Origin: Planctomycetales bacterium
GTDB lineage: Bacteria; Omnitrophota; Gorgyraeia; Zapsychrales; Zapsychraceae
Assembly: GCA_005239675.1 (NCBI GenBank)
Contig: SBBO01000037.1
Span: 1 to 41,209, forward strand
DNA: 41,209 nucleotides
Direction: 5' to 3'
Both the position numbers and the translations under genes were made by a program. Under the pieces are notes generated by a model, which was not told where the DNA came from, did no database searches, and worked only from the letters and a program-made list of their open reading frames with translations. Position 1 is the stretch's first letter, and every line of letters starts with the position of its first letter. This document shows, in pieces, positions 32,938-41,109 of this stretch.

Positions 32938-33958
32938 GATTGTCGGTCTCACTTATGATTTAAAAACAGATTGGGTGTGTAGTCCTGATGATCCGGCGGA
33001 TATCAACGCGGAATTGGACAAACCACAGACAGTCGATAGGATCGTTGCGGCCCTCGAGTCTGGCGGGCACAATGTAAAAAGAATCGGTAATGTCCACCAG
33101 CTCTTGGCGCAATTGGACCATCTGGACGTTGACATTGTTTTTAATATTTGTGAAGGCACGCTCGGACGTAATCGTGAGTCACAGGTGCCGATGCTCTTGG
33201 AGTTGAAAGGGATCCCTTACGTTGGCGCCGATGCCCTAACACTGGGTATTGCCCTGGACAAGGTCGTTGCCAAGAAAATGTTTATCTGTGCTGGGATTCC
33301 TACCCCGCGTTATTTCGTGGCAGAAACGATGCAGGACTTGGAGGGGCAGGATATGACCGATTATCCGTTCATCGTCAAGACCATCCATGAGGGTTCTTCA
33401 AAGGGGATTTCTGCGCAGTCACGTGTTGTCAATTGGGAGGGGCTCAAACAGCAGGTCCAGCGGATTCATACCGTTTATAAACAGCCGGCACTCGTTGAAA
33501 AGTTTATCTGTGGCACGGAATTTACCGTGACGGTACTGGGCAACGACCTGCCACAGGCGATGCCTGTTGTGCAGGTCAGTATCGATGGCAACACGAATTT
33601 AGGGGATGAGTTTTATACCTTTGAGCGCATTTCTTCAGCGAATCTGCGTTATGTCTGTCCGGCCAGCATCTGTGATGTGTTGAGGCGCACCATCCAGGAT
33701 CTGGCTGTGCGGGCGTATCGGGCGGTGGGCTGTCGCGACTTTGGCCGGGTGGATTTTCGTGTGGACCAACAAGGCAATCCTTATGTCTTGGAGATCAACC
33801 CTTTGCCCAGTCTTGACTATCAAGACAGCTTTAATATTTTTCCTAAAGTGATTGGCTCTAGTTATGATGCCGTCTTAAATCAGATTTTAAATTTTGGGCT
33901 CAAGCGTTATGGACTCTTGGAGAAGACATCGCGGGAAAGTTTATTGCAATTTCGATAA
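32930..33958 (+). CDS. D-Ala-D-Ala-ligase-like ATP-grasp ligase
   Basis: This ATP-grasp protein of about 342 residues is related to Ddl. NICEGTLGRNRESQVPMLLELKGIPYVG and LDKVVAKKMF correspond to the N-terminal substrate and ATP regions. VKTIHEGSSKGIS is the ATP-grasp loop, and DFGRVDFRVDQQG plus LEINPLPSLD carry the Mg-binding residues. Ddl has ExNTxPG at the last place; here it is EINPLPS, so the second substrate is probably not plain D-alanine. The partner gene is kamA, 15 bp downstream, so the ligase may act on an amino acid such as beta-lysine. I start at ATG 32930; TTG 32921 is possible but adds only MCT. Confidence 0.8.
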   Translation: MGKIVGLTYDLKTDWVCSPDDPADINAELDKPQTVDRIVAALESGGHNVKRIGNVHQLLAQLDHLDVDIVFNICEGTLGRNRESQVPMLLELKGIPYVGADALTLGIALDKVVAKKMFICAGIPTPRYFVAETMQDLEGQDMTDYPFIVKTIHEGSSKGISAQSRVVNWEGLKQQVQRIHTVYKQPALVEKFICGTEFTVTVLGNDLPQAMPVVQVSIDGNTNLGDEFYTFERISSANLRYVCPASICDVLRRTIQDLAVRAYRAVGCRDFGRVDFRVDQQGNPYVLEINPLPSLDYQDSFNIFPKVIGSSYDAVLNQILNFGLKRYGLLEKTSRESLLQFR

Positions 33959-33973
33959 AATGGGATCCATACG

Positions 33974-35140
33974 ATGACAACAGCAACCATCAAAGAAATT
34001 CAGGGTCAGCCTTCCGTTCGGCTCAATGCCAAAGAAAACCGTGTTATTAGTTTTTTTAAGGATGCAACACCGCTGGATTGGGAAGACTGGCGCTGGCAGC
34101 TGCGTAATCGTATTACCACCAGAGATATATTAGAGAAGATAATCAATCTTACTCCTCAAGAGGAGAGGGGGATAGAAGGGTGCGGCAGCAAACTGACCAT
34201 GTCGATCCCCCCGTATTTTGCCAGTCTCATCGATCCTGATAATATCCATTGCCCGATTCGCAAACAATCCATTCCCTTGGAGGATGAACTAGAGACGACC
34301 CCTGAGGAGATGGCAGACCCCTGCGGGGAGGATAAAAAATCGCCCGTACGAGGCTTGGTCCATCGTTATCCGGACAGGGTCCTATTCCTAGTGAACGAAA
34401 TGTGCGCGATGTATTGCCGTTACTGCACACGTTCGCGCATGGTCGGTGACGGACATCGGACCTTGAGTATGCAGACGTATAACAACGCCTTCGATTATAT
34501 TCGCGCCCATAAGGAAATCCGGGATGTGCTTATCTCTGGCGGCGATCCTCTCACGTTAAGCGACCGCGTCTTGGAACACATTATTAAGACCATTAAATCT
34601 ATCCCCCATGTCGAGTTTGTGCGCATTGGCACACGCATCCCGGTCACGTTGCCTCAGCGCGTCACCTTCGATTTGGTCAATATGCTCAAGAAATACAGTC
34701 CCATTTGGATGAGCATTCACTTTAACCACCCCAGAGAGGTGACCAAGCGCGTTAAATTTGCCTGTGATTTATTGGCGGATAGCGGTATCCCGTTGGGAAG
34801 TCAGACGGTTCTCTTGAAAGGCATCAATGATAGTGCCGCAATTATGAAAAAGTTAATGCATGAACTCTTGAAGATCAGGGTCCGCCCTTATTACATTTAT
34901 CAATGTGATCCCATTCTTGGTTCTAAACATTTCCGTACGCCGGTCTCTGTTGGGATTGAAATTATAGAAAAATTGCGCGGACATACAACCGGCTACGCCG
35001 TTCCCACCTTTGTTATCGACGCCCCCGGCGGCGGGGGGAAGATTCCTGTTGGTCCGCAGTATATTGTAGCTCACCAAGACAATCGTTATATCATCCGTAA
35101 TTATGCCGGTGAACAGTATGTCTATGAAGACCCTGCCTAG
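33974..35140 (+). CDS. kamA: Lysine 2,3-aminomutase (radical SAM)
   Basis: This 388-residue radical-SAM/PLP enzyme is expected to convert L-lysine to L-beta-lysine. The 4Fe-4S site is C144-x3-C148-x2-C151 (NEMCAMYCRYCTRSR). ISGGDPLTL follows. The PLP lysine is near K356 in DAPGGGGKIP. Both aspartates that hold the lysine side chain in the clostridial enzyme have counterparts (YQCDP and VIDAP), which argues for lysine and against glutamate or EF-P-type substrates. It follows the ATP-grasp gene by 15 bp. No acetyltransferase (ablB) for osmolyte synthesis is adjacent. Confidence 0.91.
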   Translation: MTTATIKEIQGQPSVRLNAKENRVISFFKDATPLDWEDWRWQLRNRITTRDILEKIINLTPQEERGIEGCGSKLTMSIPPYFASLIDPDNIHCPIRKQSIPLEDELETTPEEMADPCGEDKKSPVRGLVHRYPDRVLFLVNEMCAMYCRYCTRSRMVGDGHRTLSMQTYNNAFDYIRAHKEIRDVLISGGDPLTLSDRVLEHIIKTIKSIPHVEFVRIGTRIPVTLPQRVTFDLVNMLKKYSPIWMSIHFNHPREVTKRVKFACDLLADSGIPLGSQTVLLKGINDSAAIMKKLMHELLKIRVRPYYIYQCDPILGSKHFRTPVSVGIEIIEKLRGHTTGYAVPTFVIDAPGGGGKIPVGPQYIVAHQDNRYIIRNYAGEQYVYEDPA

Positions 35141-35167
35141 TTTTTGCTAATCACGATCACTCCAGGA

Positions 35168-35196
35168 TTGACGTCAGAAAATCACCGTGTTAAGAT
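35168..35196 (+). promoter_or_regulatory. Promoter placed for a leaderless PII mRNA
   Basis: TTGACG (35168-35173) and TAAGAT (35191-35196) are exactly 17 bp apart. The PII ATG begins 8 bases after the -10 box, about where RNA polymerase would start, and no Shine-Dalgarno is present. Confidence 0.5.
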
Positions 35197-35204
35197 AACA
35201 AATT

Positions 35205-35507
35205 ATGAAAAAGATTGAGGCTATTATTCGTAAAGAAAAATTTCATGACGTCTACGTTGTATTGGAAAAATCCGGCATAGGCGGCATGACGATCTCTGAG
35301 GCCCGCGGGTTCGGTCATCACCGCAATGGCCTCAAGGATAAGGTTAAGATCGAAATTTACGTAGATGAGTTCCAGGTCGATAAGGTCGTTGACATGATCC
35401 GTCAGGCCGCCAAGACGGGCATGACTGGTGACGGGAAGATCGCCATTTTACCCTTGGAGAACATCTATCGTATCCGCACGGGCGAGGATGGAGCACGGGC
35501 GATATAG
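35205..35507 (+). CDS. PII-family signal protein with a deleted T-loop
   Basis: This 100-residue GlnB/GlnK-like protein opens KKIEAIIRKEKFHDVYVVLEK, and its body is typical (GMTISEARGFG, KVKIEIYVDEFQVDKVV). The B-loop TGMTGDGKIAI and the C-terminal YRIRTGEDGARAI keep the ATP-binding and R-x-R residues. Between GFG (35-37) and KVKIEI there are 8 residues where E. coli GlnB has 20. Tyr51, the uridylylation site, and the protruding T-loop are missing, and Gln39 is replaced by His. It is therefore likely to sense ATP/ADP without the classical partner-binding loop. It is monocistronic by position, between kamA and a sugar importer, with no amt or glnA nearby. Confidence 0.87.
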   Translation: MKKIEAIIRKEKFHDVYVVLEKSGIGGMTISEARGFGHHRNGLKDKVKIEIYVDEFQVDKVVDMIRQAAKTGMTGDGKIAILPLENIYRIRTGEDGARAI

Positions 35508-35598
35508 TCCATCATAAGTCATAAAATTATCGGACTCTGTTAATTTTTATAAAGTGCCCGACATCCCCCTTTACAGTGTTAATCAAACAATCAAACAA

Positions 35599-35627
35599 TT
35601 GACAATGACATAAGCGAATGTTATACT
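35599..35627 (+). promoter_or_regulatory. Strong sigma-70-type promoter of the sugar importer operon
   Basis: A consensus TTGACA (35599-35604) and TATACT (35622-35627, 5/6) lie 17 bp apart. Transcription would start near 35634, which supports ATG 35650 as the start of the next gene. This is the best promoter match in the window. Confidence 0.7.
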
Positions 35628-35649
35628 TCGCTTCATTGTGGATCGGCGG

Positions 35650-36933
35650 ATGAGAAGAAAGATAGCCACACTTGCCTTGTGCCTCTTGGTATGTTGCGGT
35701 TGCGCAAAACGCCAGGAAGACCTGAATACCATTACTCTCTGGCACTGGATGACCGACCGCCAGAATGCCCTGGAAGAATTGGCCAGGCGTTATGAGGCGC
35801 AGACCGGTGTCAAGGTCAAGATTGATCTCTACGCGCCCTCTGATATCTATAGCCAGCGTATTGTTGCCTCAGCCCAGTCCCAAGTCCTACCTGATATCTA
35901 TGGTATCCTCGACAAAAAAGAGATCTTTGCCTCCTTTATTCAAAGTGGGTTTGTCGCTGATTTAACTGAAGAATTCCAGAAAAACGTCGGCGCCTGGGAA
36001 AAGATGTTGTTTCCCAAGGCCTTAGATGTTAATCGTTTTCCAGAAGGGAATATTTACGGCGTTAAGGCGGGGATTTACGGCGTTCCCTTGGATGTCACCA
36101 ATATCCAGATGTTGTACAATAAAAATCTTCTCCAAAAAGCTGGAATCAAGACTCCCCCTAAAACCTTCCAGGAATTCATTGCCGCTGGGCTGGCCCTTAA
36201 GCGCGTTGGTATCGCCGGCTTGGTCTCGGGCTGGGGGGAGATGTGGATGGTTGATTGTTTCGCCTCGAACTATGCCTTTAATATCATGGGCGAAGAAAAG
36301 GTCATGGCTACCTACCGCGGTGAGGTGCCATATACGGATTCGGATTGGATAAAGGTCTTTGATATTTTTAAAGAATTGAGCAAAAAGGGCATTCTGATCG
36401 AAGGGATTGTGACCAAGCCCAATAAATACGCTGAACAGGATTTTGCCCTGGGACGCGCGGCCTTTGCGTTCAATGGTTCATGGTGTGTCAATGTGTATCA
36501 CGATATGAACTCGGATTTGCAATACGGGACTATGTTGCCGCCCCCCATCAATGAAAATTTGCCGATGCGCATTTGGGGCGGGGCCGGATCTTCGCTTGTT
36601 GTCAATAATGCCTCTGTGCGCAAAGACAAGGCCATTGCCTTTTTGAAGTGGCTGACTGAAAAAGATCAGCAGGCCTATTTGGCTATCGAAACTAAGAATC
36701 TGCCAGCGAACCGTGAAGCCCTAGAATCGATTCCGCCTATTCTCGGTGAGTTTGCCAGCGCGATGGATTTGACCACACACCCCACCATTTGGCCATCCAA
36801 CGAGAACGGACTGGTGATTGAGAAATTCGATAAGGGCATACAATCGATTATCATCGGTGAGAAAACACCCGAAGAGGTTGCCCGCGAGGTCCAGGCCATC
36901 AAAGAGCGTGAGCTGCAGAAGGCCAGACCATAA
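35650..36933 (+). CDS. Sugar ABC transporter substrate-binding lipoprotein
   Basis: This extracellular solute-binding protein family 1 member of about 427 residues has a lipoprotein-like signal (MRRKIATLALCLLVCCGC, with a probable lipid-anchored Cys18). The mature part starts ITLWHWMTDRQNALEELARRYEAQTGVKVKIDL and contains GVPLDVTNIQMLYNKNLLQKAGIKTPP and GRAAFAFNGSW, typical of oligosaccharide-binding proteins. GTG 35638 is in frame but would leave almost no leader, so ATG 35650 is preferred. It heads an operon with two permeases and a glycoside hydrolase. Confidence 0.9.
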   Translation: MRRKIATLALCLLVCCGCAKRQEDLNTITLWHWMTDRQNALEELARRYEAQTGVKVKIDLYAPSDIYSQRIVASAQSQVLPDIYGILDKKEIFASFIQSGFVADLTEEFQKNVGAWEKMLFPKALDVNRFPEGNIYGVKAGIYGVPLDVTNIQMLYNKNLLQKAGIKTPPKTFQEFIAAGLALKRVGIAGLVSGWGEMWMVDCFASNYAFNIMGEEKVMATYRGEVPYTDSDWIKVFDIFKELSKKGILIEGIVTKPNKYAEQDFALGRAAFAFNGSWCVNVYHDMNSDLQYGTMLPPPINENLPMRIWGGAGSSLVVNNASVRKDKAIAFLKWLTEKDQQAYLAIETKNLPANREALESIPPILGEFASAMDLTTHPTIWPSNENGLVIEKFDKGIQSIIIGEKTPEEVAREVQAIKERELQKARP

Positions 36934-36956
36934 GTGCAATAAAGCAATACCTATCG

Positions 36957-37874
36957 ATGAATATAAAAAGTCCTTGTTGGTTCAGATTTCAAGACTATCT
37001 AAAAAATTTTTCTTTTGCCCTCCCCGCTATCCTTATATTCTCCGTTTTCTATATTTTTCCTTTTATTGAGATCTTCCGATTGTCCTTTTATGAATGGAAC
37101 GGGATTACGCCGGCCATGCGGTTTGTCGACTTCCAAAATTTTGCGGAATTGATGCAAGATGAAATTTGGTGGCAGTCGATAGGACACGCCGCATATATCA
37201 CCTTCATCGCGTTGACGTTTCAAAACGTCCTGGCCTTTGCCTTGGCGCTCGCCTGTGACCGGGAAATCCGTATGAAACGGTTCTACCGTATCGTCTTTTT
37301 TATCCCGCCGGTCCTCTCGGAGATTGTCGTTGGGATCATCTGGCAGTGGATTCTTTACGCCGGTCTTCAGGACGGCCAGTCCATTGGGCTTTTAAATTAC
37401 TGGCTAGTTAAAAGCGGCTTGCCGCACCTGGTGAACGACTGGCTTTCAGATCCCCAGACCGCCCTAACCTGTATTGCCATTGTCCATTCCTGGAAAGGAT
37501 TTGGTTGGGGATTCATTATGCTCTTGGCCGGGCTACAAACCATAGACCGTCAACTCTACGAGGCCGCGCGGGTAGATGGGGCTAGTTCCTGGAAGCTTTT
37601 TACCCAGGTGATTATCCCCATGATGGTGCCTGTTATTTTAGTAGTCGTCATATTAACTATTTTAGGCTCCATGCAGGTCTTTGTCCTGGTTTTATCTATG
37701 GTCGGGCAGGGATTAGGGTATCATACCGAGGTACCGGTCACGCGCATCCTTTCTGCCATGACGGGGACTAATCGTTTTGGGTATGCCTGTGCCATGGGTG
37801 TTAATTTCGGGGTTATATTGGTTATGGTATCGATAGCGTTTCGCTGGCTTTCTAACCGCATGAAACAGGCATGA
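36957..37874 (+). CDS. Sugar ABC transporter permease, MalF/UgpA type
   Basis: This 305-residue inner-membrane permease has about six helices. The ABC-permease EAA loop is YEAARVDGASSWKLFTQVIIPMM, which contacts the ATPase. It pairs with the next gene to form the channel. It starts 23 bp after the binding-protein gene. Confidence 0.93.
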   Translation: MNIKSPCWFRFQDYLKNFSFALPAILIFSVFYIFPFIEIFRLSFYEWNGITPAMRFVDFQNFAELMQDEIWWQSIGHAAYITFIALTFQNVLAFALALACDREIRMKRFYRIVFFIPPVLSEIVVGIIWQWILYAGLQDGQSIGLLNYWLVKSGLPHLVNDWLSDPQTALTCIAIVHSWKGFGWGFIMLLAGLQTIDRQLYEAARVDGASSWKLFTQVIIPMMVPVILVVVILTILGSMQVFVLVLSMVGQGLGYHTEVPVTRILSAMTGTNRFGYACAMGVNFGVILVMVSIAFRWLSNRMKQA

Positions 37875-37877
37875 AGA

Positions 37878-38723
37878 ATGGCAATCAATAAATATATCGC
37901 AGAGAGAATAGCCAAAGGATTCTCGATCCATCTGTTCCTGATCCTTTTTACGCTCACCTGTTTATTCCCGCTTTTCTGGATGGTCCGTAGCGCCCTTATG
38001 TCTAATGCGACGGTCTTTACGGACAAGTCGCTTATTCCGAAGGTAATCAATTTTGGAAATTTCGCCGAGGCCTGGGTGGAAGGAAATTTTGGTATCTATT
38101 TTTTCAATAGTCTCTTGTATACCACTTCAGTTGTTATTGGAATCGTGCTGATTGCGTCCTTGGCCGCGTATGCATTTTCCCGTCTACATTTTCCGGGGAG
38201 AAATTTTTTCTTTTATATGTTTGTGGCCGCTATGATGATTCCTCTCCCCGGGAGCTTCGTTCCCTTATACCGCCTTATGATCGTGTTGGGCCTCATTAAT
38301 ACCCGTATCGGATATATTCTGTGCATGATCAACGTTGGGCTGTCTATGAGCATACTTTTGCTGAAGACGTTTTTTGACAAACTGCCACCTGATCTAGAAG
38401 ACGCAGCCCGTATCGACGGTTGTGGTCGTTTGGGAATTTGGTGGCATGTGGCATTGCCCTTGGCTAGGCCAGCGATTGCGGTCATCGTTATTTTTAATTC
38501 ATTGATCGTCTGGAACGAATATATCTTGGCAGCGCTTCTTTTAAACGATAAATCGCTTATGCCCCTGCAGCGGGGGCTGATGGTCTTCCAGGGGGCCCAT
38601 AGCGTGGATTATCCGCTTTTGATGGCAGGCCTGACCATCGCTGCCATTCCTATTATTTTGATTTACCTTGCGATGCAGAAACACATCGTTAAGGGATTAT
38701 CCTCGGGGGCTATCGTCGGGTGA
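37878..38723 (+). CDS. Sugar ABC transporter permease, MalG/UgpE type
   Basis: This 281-residue permease has about six helices and the EAA loop EDAARIDGCGRLGIWWHVALPLARPAI. Its C-terminal end is typical of MalG-like partners. No ATP-binding subunit gene lies in the cluster, so a shared MsmK/MalK-like ATPase elsewhere is expected, as is usual for this subfamily. It overlaps the hydrolase gene by 4 bp (GTGA). Confidence 0.93.
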   Translation: MAINKYIAERIAKGFSIHLFLILFTLTCLFPLFWMVRSALMSNATVFTDKSLIPKVINFGNFAEAWVEGNFGIYFFNSLLYTTSVVIGIVLIASLAAYAFSRLHFPGRNFFFYMFVAAMMIPLPGSFVPLYRLMIVLGLINTRIGYILCMINVGLSMSILLLKTFFDKLPPDLEDAARIDGCGRLGIWWHVALPLARPAIAVIVIFNSLIVWNEYILAALLLNDKSLMPLQRGLMVFQGAHSVDYPLLMAGLTIAAIPIILIYLAMQKHIVKGLSSGAIVG

Positions 38724-41080
38724 GAAAGGTAAAAAGTATTTTATTTCTTTCTGCCGCCTTACTTTTTACCTCCATGGTGTTTGCCCGAGAGGAGGCCTCC
38801 TTAACTCCCTCGGCCCCATCGGTTTCCTCGGGTCCCTCGGGTCCCTCGGGGCCCTCGCCGGTCTCTTCGATAGAACTTGTCCGTCAGGCATGGGAGGCCT
38901 CTAGTCAGGGGAACGCACAGAAATTAGAAGAATTGGTTAATCAGTGTATTGATTTGTATGACCAAAAGGCAAGAGAGCAACAAAGTCAGTTGACTGGTTT
39001 TCCGGCCAGTGGTCAGGAGGACAAATACCAGGCGCTTAATGATGTGGCTACTTGTCTTTTTATTCGCGCTGAGGCGTTGATGAACGCCAGCAAAAAAGAT
39101 GAGGCCATCCTGCGTTTTCAGGAGATTATTGATGAATATTCTTGGGCCCGGGCGTGGGATCCGCGGGGCTGGTATTGGTCGGTCGCGGAGAAAAGCGAGG
39201 ACAGTATCCGTGTCCTGACCGGCCAGGTCCAGGCAGAGGACCTTGCGGTGCACAAAGCGGTGCGCACTAAGCCCTCTATCCATGTCCCTGGCACCTCTAA
39301 AATTGTTGATTACAAAAAATATGGTAAGTTTTATGGCGTGGGCACGGCGAGTTATCATTACGAGATCGTGGATATGGAGGGCCTGTCCCGCGCTATCGGC
39401 GAAGGCATTTATCCTAACCTCACCGCTATTTTTAAGAATCCACGATATCAAGAGGTTCGTAAAGAAGGACGCCTTAAGGGCAAGCACTGGGATTTTGTCA
39501 ATAGCGAGGATCTGGAAGCCGCTTATTTTAAGTGGGTGACCGCCCCGGAACCGTGGGGCGTGCGATTGTTTTACCTGGGGGCCATTTTTGAGAAGGCGGG
39601 GATGTATTATGAGGCGTTGCGGGCCTATCACGCCTTGGTTGTTCATTTTCCCAATACGTCTGCGTGGACGTATTGGCAGACCCCCTGGTATCCCGGACAG
39701 GCAGCTATTGCTAAGATCCGCTATCTTTTGCGTATTCATCCCGAACTCAACTTGATGGATAAAAATATAAAGATTGCCATCGAGAACGGATTCGACAATG
39801 ATATCCAAAACGACATTATTAGGACTTATCCCGGAGAGATTACGCGTAAGAGTTTATTCCAGAAGATCAGAAAAGGGCTTGGCCTGGGAGAGAAGGTTGG
39901 CCTGGGGAACCCGCGCCGGCGGATCGGCCGTGGCAAGGTGCAGCTGGTGCAGTATAGAAATGGCCACTGGCAACTTTTTGCAGATGGCAGGCCTTATATT
40001 ATTCAAGGGATCACTTATGCGCCGACCAAAGTCGGGCAGAGTCCAGATCAAGGGACAATGGCCAATTGGATGGAAGAAGATACAAACGGCAATGGACGCG
40101 CGGATGGCCCCTATGACGCCTGGGTAGATAAAAATCGCAATAATATCCAGGATCCCGATGAGCCGGTGGTTGGTGATTTTGCGCTGATGAAACAAATGGG
40201 GGTAAATACATTGCGTTTATATTATCACCCTCATAAGCCTGATAAGTCATTTTTACGTAAGATGCATAAGGAATACGGTTTTCGGGTTATGATGGGAAAT
40301 TTTCTGGGTAAATATGCCATCGGTTCCGGGGCTACTTGGGCAGAAGGGACAGATTACGAAAACCCTGAACACCGTAAGAATATGCTGGAATCGGTACAGA
40401 AGATGGTCATGGAATTCAAAGATGAGCCTTACATCCTTTTATGGGTCCTGGGTAATGAAAATAATTACGGGGTTGCCTCCAATGCAGATAAAAAGCCCCA
40501 AGCGTATTTTCAGTTTGTTAATGAGGTCGCACAATGGATCAAATCTGTGGATCGGGATCATCCGGTCGCTGTCAATAACGGTGACACGCTCTTTCTGGAC
40601 ATCTTTGCCCGTCATGCCCCAGAGGTGGATATCTTCTCGGCCAATGTCTACCGAGGCAATTACGGTTTTGGTTCGTTCTGGGAGGATATTTCTGATGTGA
40701 GTGAAAAACCCGTCTTTATCACCGAATACGGCTGTCCCGCGTATGGTCCGCACTTGACGCTAGAGGAGGCTGAGGAGGCTCAGGCCGCGTATCTTCGCGA
40801 CAATTGGGCGGATATTGCGGAAAATACAGCTGGACATGTTCGTGGGATAGGCAATGCCCTGGGAGGGGTTGTGTTTGAATGGACTGATGAGTGGTGGAAG
40901 AATTATGAGCCTAAGCGCCATGATCATAAGGCTGATGCGATTGGACCTTTTCCCGGCGGGTATTATTTTGAAGAATGGTTCGGGGTAACAAGTCAAGGTG
41001 ATGGTCAACACAGTCCGTTTCTGCGACAGCTGCGAAAAGTTTATTTCGTTTATAAAGAATTGTGGAATAAAAAGATCTAA
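38720..41080 (+). CDS. Large secreted clan GH-A glycoside hydrolase with helical N-terminal region
   Basis: This 786-residue protein starts at GTG 38720 with a signal peptide (SILFLSAALLFTSMVFA). A Ser/Pro/Gly linker follows, then a TPR-like helical part (about 55-390), a Ca-loop-like segment DTNGNGRADG...DKNRNNIQDPDE (about 455-485), and a TIM barrel. In the barrel, E580 in LWVLGNENNYG is the likely acid/base and E669 in FITEYGCPAYG the likely nucleophile, as in GH2/GH5-type retaining enzymes. The exact family and substrate are uncertain; beta-glucan or beta-mannan are possible. Translational overlap with the permease gene suggests that it cuts or remodels the glycan the ABC importer takes up. 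Confidence 0.8.
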   Translation: MRKVKSILFLSAALLFTSMVFAREEASLTPSAPSVSSGPSGPSGPSPVSSIELVRQAWEASSQGNAQKLEELVNQCIDLYDQKAREQQSQLTGFPASGQEDKYQALNDVATCLFIRAEALMNASKKDEAILRFQEIIDEYSWARAWDPRGWYWSVAEKSEDSIRVLTGQVQAEDLAVHKAVRTKPSIHVPGTSKIVDYKKYGKFYGVGTASYHYEIVDMEGLSRAIGEGIYPNLTAIFKNPRYQEVRKEGRLKGKHWDFVNSEDLEAAYFKWVTAPEPWGVRLFYLGAIFEKAGMYYEALRAYHALVVHFPNTSAWTYWQTPWYPGQAAIAKIRYLLRIHPELNLMDKNIKIAIENGFDNDIQNDIIRTYPGEITRKSLFQKIRKGLGLGEKVGLGNPRRRIGRGKVQLVQYRNGHWQLFADGRPYIIQGITYAPTKVGQSPDQGTMANWMEEDTNGNGRADGPYDAWVDKNRNNIQDPDEPVVGDFALMKQMGVNTLRLYYHPHKPDKSFLRKMHKEYGFRVMMGNFLGKYAIGSGATWAEGTDYENPEHRKNMLESVQKMVMEFKDEPYILLWVLGNENNYGVASNADKKPQAYFQFVNEVAQWIKSVDRDHPVAVNNGDTLFLDIFARHAPEVDIFSANVYRGNYGFGSFWEDISDVSEKPVFITEYGCPAYGPHLTLEEAEEAQAAYLRDNWADIAENTAGHVRGIGNALGGVVFEWTDEWWKNYEPKRHDHKADAIGPFPGGYYFEEWFGVTSQGDGQHSPFLRQLRKVYFVYKELWNKKI
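38826..38857 (+). repeat. 9-bp coding tandem repeat in the hydrolase linker
   Basis: CCTCGGGTC occurs about 3.5 times in tandem with small changes and encodes SGPSGPSGPS. The 9-bp period keeps the frame, so copy number changes would only lengthen or shorten the flexible linker after the signal peptide. Confidence 0.8.
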
Positions 41081-41109
41081 AATGCCATTTTTATTTTCTG
41101 AGCCAGGAT

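Noticed and set aside
38924-39808. Open frame of 294 codons on the minus strand inside the hydrolase gene
   Set aside because: It is antisense to the clearly coding TPR-like region, shows no domain, and has no start signals.
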